DNA of 64,000 bases, taken from positions 1,054,001-1,118,000 of the forward strand of contig JAPDOI010000150.1 in the NCBI GenBank assembly GCA_029168955.1, written 5' to 3'. How positions within the stretch are numbered: position 1 is the first letter of the stretch; every line of letters begins with the position of its first letter. The position numbers and the translations under genes were made by a program. The notes beneath the pieces were generated by a model that ran no database searches, had not been told where the DNA came from, and saw only the letters and a program-made list of their open reading frames with translations. This document shows, piece by piece, positions 58,401 through 64,000 of the stretch. Source of the DNA: Aplectana chamaeleonis (taxonomy: Eukaryota; Nematoda; Chromadorea; Rhabditida; Cosmocercidae).

Positions 58401-58811
58401 CGTGAGAAGTGCCTAATTCGGTGCGTAATAGCGCGCTCCAATTGTAATAATCGCCTAAATGGAAACTCGTCCAAATTACGCCGCGGCACGACCATTATCG
58501 GGAGAGCTGCGGTTGGTCGATTACGGGTATTTTGACTCGTTTTTCACGCTTCTAACGGCTTTAGCGTTGCTGTTTAGGTCTTACGACTGTATTAGCGTCT
58601 TTATTTCAACAAATTTGTCGCTAGCTTCGCTATTTCAACCAATGGAGTGTAACACGTCCACTTCTGGACCTTTACGAAAAGAACCGTTATATCTTCATTT
58701 CAATCAATTTTTTTCGGTTTTTCTCAGTTATTTTCTTATATTAACAGCTTCAGACCTTTGATTGATCCCATGAGGTTGATATCATTTTTGAGCGTGTATG
58801 CTGCCTTTTAG

Positions 58812-60191
58812 CAGCTCATACATATAAAGATATATAAATTTATTACATAGGCAAACCTATGAATAAAAACACAAAGTACAAAACGACCACACAGTACGAA
58901 GTTGAAGCATGGAAAAAATCACACAGACACAAATCGCCCTATACACAGACACAAATCGCCCTAACGAAAACAATTACAGGGAATCAAGCCAGTTAGGAAG
59001 GGCGACTTGCACGATCACCCGCATCTATTTTCGCCCGATTGATATTTTTGAATGATGCGTAATTGGAAGGAATGGAGTTATTTCTGCCGAGGTTTTCAAA
59101 GATGAGTAGGTATAGTTCTGTTGATGAAAAAGTGACGCCTGCAGTTGAGATTTGATGAGTAACGGTGAAGCTTGACGGGGCCTCCCCTACTGGTCGACTC
59201 TCTTGTAGTTACAAGGCTCTTCTGGTTTAAGACCGAAATCCACGCGGAACCGGATCTTGTGGAAAAGAAGTAAGTCAGTGAGTCAGTAAGTCGAGAATAG
59301 GAGTGCTTCAGCGGAAAACGGACCACACGAAAGGTCCCAGAAAAAGGCTAACGCAGGTGAACCTGACCCCTCTCCTACAGTGTTTCTTTTTTGGCAGTTC
59401 GACTAATCAATCGAAAAAAAACGTCTTTCTATATGCTCTCGTCTCCTCAGCAGCATCGTTGGGTACCGCTTGTAGGAGAGATGAGCGTCGTGAGATGTGG
59501 ATATCTGGCTTCGTAAGACTACAACACTGAGCATGTGAGGACTCCCTGACATACAAGGCTCTTGTTCTGCGGAAATTTTCCGCACATCGGCGCTATATTT
59601 CCTAGCGGAAATATGGAGAAATCGCTCTTATCGTCAACGCACTGGACCAAGCTGTTTTGTCGACTAATCTCAGTTCGTCTAACCGGTTGCATCCGAAGGC
59701 GTGATGAAAAGGCTACACATTCTCACCATGCAAGTGCCCTTCCTCGCTTGTCTCAACCATCTTTTTAAAATTTAGATTGAATTTCCGTGAAGAATGATAC
59801 CCCACGTAAGATTTCTTTTAACACTTATGCGATGCAAAAAGTTCTATAATCTTTAAAAACTTAGTATCAAGCAGAATCGCCATTTTCGAAAGGTTTGATA
59901 CTTGCAAAGTGAAGGTGTATTGGTTATAATAGCCAAGTGCTCTACGAATCTAGAATAAGCACAAGCTTAGCCTCCAAAAGCGGTTTCACGCTGGTTCAGT
60001 CTCCGATCACAGAAACCAGTAGGCCGCATTAGGTTCCAGTAGGCACCAGTTTTCTCCAGCCGCGCCTATCTGCCCCTCGTAAAAAAGACTCCTCCACTCT
60101 TTCTGGGACATTTACCCGTTCACCATCGTGATTCATTTTTTCTTGCACTTACTGTTTGTTCATCAGGACTGCATAATTATGTTTCTGTGCT
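58812..60191. other. Intergenic; AAGTAAGTCAGT tail at 59268
   Basis: AAGTAAGTCAGTGAGTCAGT followed by AAGTCGAG at 59268-59293 resembles the 3' tail of RTE-like elements, but no C-terminal RTE frame was found before it. No other feature supported. Confidence 0.35.
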
Positions 60192-60659
60192 TTAAAGGCA
60201 TCGTACTGGCAGAAAACCATATATTATTTTTTCATGTTTTTGTGTAGCTTGGCCTCTCTAATGAACGAAAATGTCGAAGGGGCCCATGAAAAACCCTCAT
60301 TTGTAAAGAAAAGTCAATCGGAACACAATGTAAATCCGAATTTGAATTTAGCGCCAAAATCATTTTATGAAGTTTTTCTGCTTCTGGAGGCCTCGTCACT
60401 GTCATTTTCGGAGTTTTTCTGCATGTGGAGTCCGTGCTGTAACTATTTTTCATGTTGTCTTACGGTCGCACCAACATTCTAGGACGAAGTGCTAGATGAC
60501 TGGTCAGAATTGGTGGCGGATCTTTATCTTTGACGCCTTCCAACCTCATTGCCCAACGTTTTTGACGCGCCAAAGTTTACCAGTGTGGTCTACCGGGCTC
60601 AATCAAGAAATTGAGTCTGAAAATTGAACATTGATTACCAGCGCGAACGATGACTCTAA
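60192..60659. mobile_element. GGCATCGTACTGGCAG-type MITE
   Basis: TTAAAGGCATCGTACTGGCA to CCAGCGCGAACGATGACTCTAA, collinear with 21833-22299 over its whole length. Confidence 0.7.
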
Positions 60660-60917
60660 CTATGTTGCGCATTGGTTTGTTATCTTCTTGATTCCAATGG
60701 CATAATAACGGCAGCTCCTTTGCATCTAGTCTGTGTCTCAGACTAGATGACCCGACTCGTACTTATTACCCATATCGAATTGACATGAAGCGTACATCCT
60801 CTGGAACTCGTGGTTGCCACCTGAAAGCGACGTGAAGGTCGAGAGCCGGTGCCATGCCACACCACATTCTTACGGCCTCCAGGTGACATTCCTGATACAA
60901 CATAGACTTCATGGACC

Positions 60918-61410
60918 TGAAAGCAGTGTCCACGATAGAAACCATGTCTGATTTTTTGGTGGAGATCGGCAGCTGCGGGGCCTGATGCAACCCAAACGTT
61001 GAGAAAACTAAGAAAAATGAGCTCGGAACTGTTCTCTACGGCCCCAAAGTTGGACACCCGTCAGCTCGTCACACCCCAGATGCACTTTCCACGCCCACCA
61101 ACGTGAACAAATGAGTGCTCGAGATTGTGAGATGAGCGATGGTTTCCGATCAATGACCCCGTTCTTCCCTTTATTCCCAACTTCTGTCATTACTCAGGTC
61201 AGCTCGTATACATCGGCTGCAAAAGACGGAAGTTACAAGCCACGGACAACTCGTCCACCATGCTTCTCTATCTCAAACTTTGAGGGACGGTAACTCCGTT
61301 CCTAAAAGGTTTTGTACGATTCCAAAAACATCATTGGATTCAGCGTGGGACCGTCTCCAAGATAGGCGGAACAGCAGAAAAACAATTCTTATCGTGAACA
61401 CTGCCTTTAA
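60918..61410. mobile_element. GCAGTGTCCACGATAG-type MITE
   Basis: GAAAGCAGTGTCCACGATAG to TTATCGTGAACACTGCCTTTAA. The right half (CCACCAACGTGAAC, CTCGAGATTGTGAGATGAGC, CAACTCGTCCACCATG) matches the 12659 family; the left half differs. Confidence 0.65.
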
Positions 61411-61479
61411 TGTCGACTAGAGGCATTTGGCATGTCACCTAAAGCCAGTGAGGTGTGACATGACTCAGGCGCTCGACCT

Positions 61480-61760
61480 GGGGCGGCATGCACGTACGCA
61501 GCGGGTTAGGTTGGGGTTAGGCAGGGTTTGGAGCGTCGGCGCGTTTGATGATAGCGACGCGAGGGCTGAAAGGGGGTTAGGCTAGCACTGAAAAATCGTT
61601 CCCTCGCAAACCCTACCTAGGAGGGTGGGGCAGCCGAAACCCCGTTGAGACTCCAACTATTGATTATCTCCAGCACTCGCACAGCAACCATGAAACGCAC
61701 CGACGCCCCAAAGCCTGCTTAACCCCAACCTAACCCGCCGCGTACGTGCATGCGGCCCCT
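61480..61760. mobile_element. Compact palindromic MITE with TTAGGC words
   Basis: TIRs of about 75 bp: GGGGCGGCATGCACGTACGC with GGGTTAGGTTGGGGTTAGGC mirrored by AACCCCAACCTAACCCGCCG and CGTACGTGCATGCGGCCCC. The short unpaired centre includes ATCGTTCCCTCGCAAACCC. Same family as the interrupted 41532-43426 element. Confidence 0.8.
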
Positions 61761-62947
61761 GCAGGACGCCTCGGGATGACAACTATCGATTACTCATTTT
61801 ATATAACAGTCTTACATACTACAACCTTTGTGACTTTCTTTAATTCCCTTCCTTTCTCTTTCAATTCTTTGAATCTTCGACCCGTTAACGCTTCTCTTTC
61901 ATTGCATTAAGAGCAATAGTACAGCAATATCATTCATCAAAAAAGCAAACATTCAATCAAACAAAATTTTACCTAAAATGTGAAGAACGAGTACGAACAA
62001 ATATTTGAAAAAAAATAGTCTGGAAAATGAAAAAAATTGGGCACATGTAGCTTTCGCTTTCACATTTTATTCACTTCTGCCACAAATTCCGAAGTTTTTG
62101 ATCTATTTCAAAATTTCCTCTTTCTCGCCTGACTGGGAAAACAATAACTTCCGGCTCGAATCCTAATGATCCAAATGTTGTCTTGGGAGCGAGAATTTTC
62201 ATCCACCCCCATTATGTGCAATTGTTTCAAAAAGATGTTTTTTTCCTAAATTTGTGAACAAGAGGTCAAACTTTCAATTAAACAAGACAATACCTGAGAG
62301 ACTTGGAAAAGATAAATAATTAAAAGAATTTCACACGACGGATTAAGAGCTTCCGCAGAATTCTTCGAAAGCTGTCAATTATGTAGGCTTCGAATATTGG
62401 TTCAAGGAAAATCGAAAAATCAAGTACTCGGGTGAATATCGAAATACAAAAAAGAACGACTACTGCTTTCAAATAACCAGACAATCATTGATTGCATTTT
62501 TTACAGCTTCAAAAGAGTTTTCATCAAATAAAGGCGCAATTCAAAGTCAGGGGTAATTCTTGATACTTTACTCAGGGGACGGCCTGTAATCTGTAACACC
62601 ATTAGAGGCACAGTCCAACCTCAGTGGTTATTTTTTCTATATTTTACTCCGGGCGCAGCCTCTAGCAACGTCGCCATATTCGGGAGCATAGTTCCATCAA
62701 GTAAGTGGGAAACAACATGGCATAAGTCGTTAAGTACAATATCAGAGTTCCTGCCTTCCTTCGGGGTACGGTGTGCAGTTTGCCTTTCGGGGTACTGGGG
62801 AAGGGCCGACTGTTCCCTGTAGTTTCTCCTTTATTGGAGGGAACTGAGATTCTGAGTTGGCAAGGTTGTTACAGGCCGCGCATCGAGTAAAATATCAAAA
62901 AAAAATTTCTGAGGCTGGATATTCCTAAGAGTATGTTCTGCGTATAG
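61761..62947. other. Intergenic, AT-rich
   Basis: No gene. A CACAGTCCAACCTCAG word at ~62608 is a solo clan end. 62755-62800 repeats CTTCGGGGTAC/TTTCGGGGTAC. Confidence 0.3.
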
Positions 62948-63578
62948 GATTTATTCTAGTGTAAGAACATGCAAAACGACTTGTCTACAGAGATCGGACG
63001 GAGACGACGAGCTGCCTGGTCTGCTATTGGATCGATAGCGGAAGTGACAGACAAGTTTCGGGATGTGAAGACACGAGCACGTTTGATCAACACCACGGTG
63101 CTACCTGCGTTGTGCTATGGAACCGAGACATGGGCGGAAACGAAGGCGATCACACAGGCCATAAGGACAGCTCACAGGGCCTTGGAAGGTAGACTACTGA
63201 AGATTAATCGTCGTTCCCAGCGAGCTGGTGGTCTACGCCGGCTGATCTTCGGAAGCAGTCGCAGTTAATGGATCCTCTCCTGTTCATGGCCCGGTCCAAA
63301 CACCGATGGGAAGGACACGTGCTGCGCCGCATGGATGACCGATGGAGCCTCCGTACAACAGTCTGGTTACCACGTGATTGTCGCCGGCCTCTAGGCCGTC
63401 CTCCCACAGGATGGAACCCTATATTTCAGGCAGAGTTAAGACATTCTGGCTTTCAGAAAATCACCATCGCTGGATGTCAATTGCTCGGAATCGGTCGAGC
63501 TGGTTGAAATGTGGTCCATACGGTGGCGACGCGCAGTGAAGATGGATCATCAAGGTATCAAGGTAAGGTAAGGTAAGC
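62948..63578 (+). pseudogene. Second RTE-type 3' end with (AAGGT)n tail
   Basis: The first frame (62969-63268) has NDLSTEIGRRRRAAWSAI and the LINTTVLPALCYGTETW box. After a frameshift near 63240 a second frame (63268-63507) has QLMDPLLFMARSKHRWEGHV and GRPPTGW. These are C-terminal RTE motifs after the RT domain. The 5' end is truncated just upstream, so endonuclease and RT palm are missing. The tail ATCAAGGTAAGGTAAGGTAAG (63556-63577) is a short-repeat end. The subfamily differs from the tandem-array copies (different tail, WAETK instead of WAAPK). Confidence 0.8.
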
Positions 63579-64000
63579 AACATTCGCGATCACTGCTGCT
63601 GGCCGTGCTTCGTTGGCGGCATCATCGGCAAATAGGGTTTCGATCGCGCGTGACTCTGGCTCGATAAGTTCTACGCAGAACTTTGTAGGAACCGACTCCT
63701 TATTTTTCAGTGTACCTATTATCAACAGTCGGTTTATGGTCGATCGCCAAAATGTATACTTTGCTACATTTCCCAGTTTTCTTCACTTCAGATCAGTTTG
63801 CGCTTACTCGTTTTTCGAAATATTTTAAAACATTATTAACCGCCTATTTCTGGAAATTTAGTGGGAAGTCACTGTAAATAGTTTTTTCTTCTTTTTTTTT
63901 GCCGTAGTTTATTTTCGACTTCCCACGTTCTGAACCTTTACTCCTCCAGATCATAGCTTCCGCTAGAAGACTTCACTCTCTGAAAGTAGTATTCAATATT
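63579..64000. other. Right window edge, nothing recognised
   Basis: A 71-codon frame at 63613-63828 has no family resemblance or splice context. Confidence 0.3.

Overview
The window looks like nuclear DNA of a nematode, most likely a rhabditid/strongylid (clade V, hookworm-like) species. The reasons are small exons with short introns and T-rich ...TTTCAG acceptors, a secreted-type class 3 lipase with nematode-like exons, RTE-type non-LTR fragments with YADD and WAETK/GRPP-type C-terminal motifs, a mariner transposase N-terminus, and very many short TIR elements (MITEs). The species call is an inference; no rRNA, SL RNA or mitochondrial marker is visible. There is no operon-like, prokaryotic, viral or CRISPR content.

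Genes. One gene can be assembled with confidence: a class 3 (Rhizomucor-type) lipase on the minus strand, seven exons between 6851 and 2214, all splice phases closed, with the full Ser/Asp/His triad. A second minus-strand gene is suggested by phase-compatible exons at 41212-41141, 40965-40846 and 26883-26739, and by two C-terminal exons at 24523-24323 and 24244-24122. If these belong together, a ~13 kb transposon array lies inside one intron. A few other unspliced ORFs (9526-10032, 25989-26219, 50873-51376, 51420-51782) are weak.

Mobile DNA fills most of the rest. The dominant group is a clan of 0.4-0.7 kb elements that begin TTAAAGGCA and end TGCCTTTAA, with different subterminal words and unrelated interiors. 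They often sit end to end sharing one TTTAAA. From 26927 to 39965 a ~4.19 kb block of such elements, each block carrying an internally deleted RTE reverse-transcriptase remnant, is present three times in tandem. The first block alone carries a 505-bp TIR insertion whose empty site is preserved in the other two. Other MITE families include a PIF/Harbinger-like one with TTA duplications (8922-9057), GAAATAGCC foldbacks (25119-25570), near-palindromes (48142-48380, 46294-46809), a TTAGGC-bearing palindrome (61480-61760; split copy 41532-43426) and a lipase-intron MITE (3159-3444) with a second copy at 52233-52514. A second RTE 3' end with an (AAGGT)n tail lies at 62948-63578, and three tRNA-like elements lie at 17108, 21086 and 41380.

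Layout: 1-7 kb lipase gene and intronic repeats; 7-17 kb MITE-rich intergenic; 17-26 kb MITEs of the CATCGTACGCG family and the C-terminal exons of the unknown gene; 27-40 kb tandem array; 40-43 kb upstream exons, split palindrome and mariner relic; 44-64 kb further MITEs, AT-rich GGATAAT repeats (47-48 kb) and the second RTE end.
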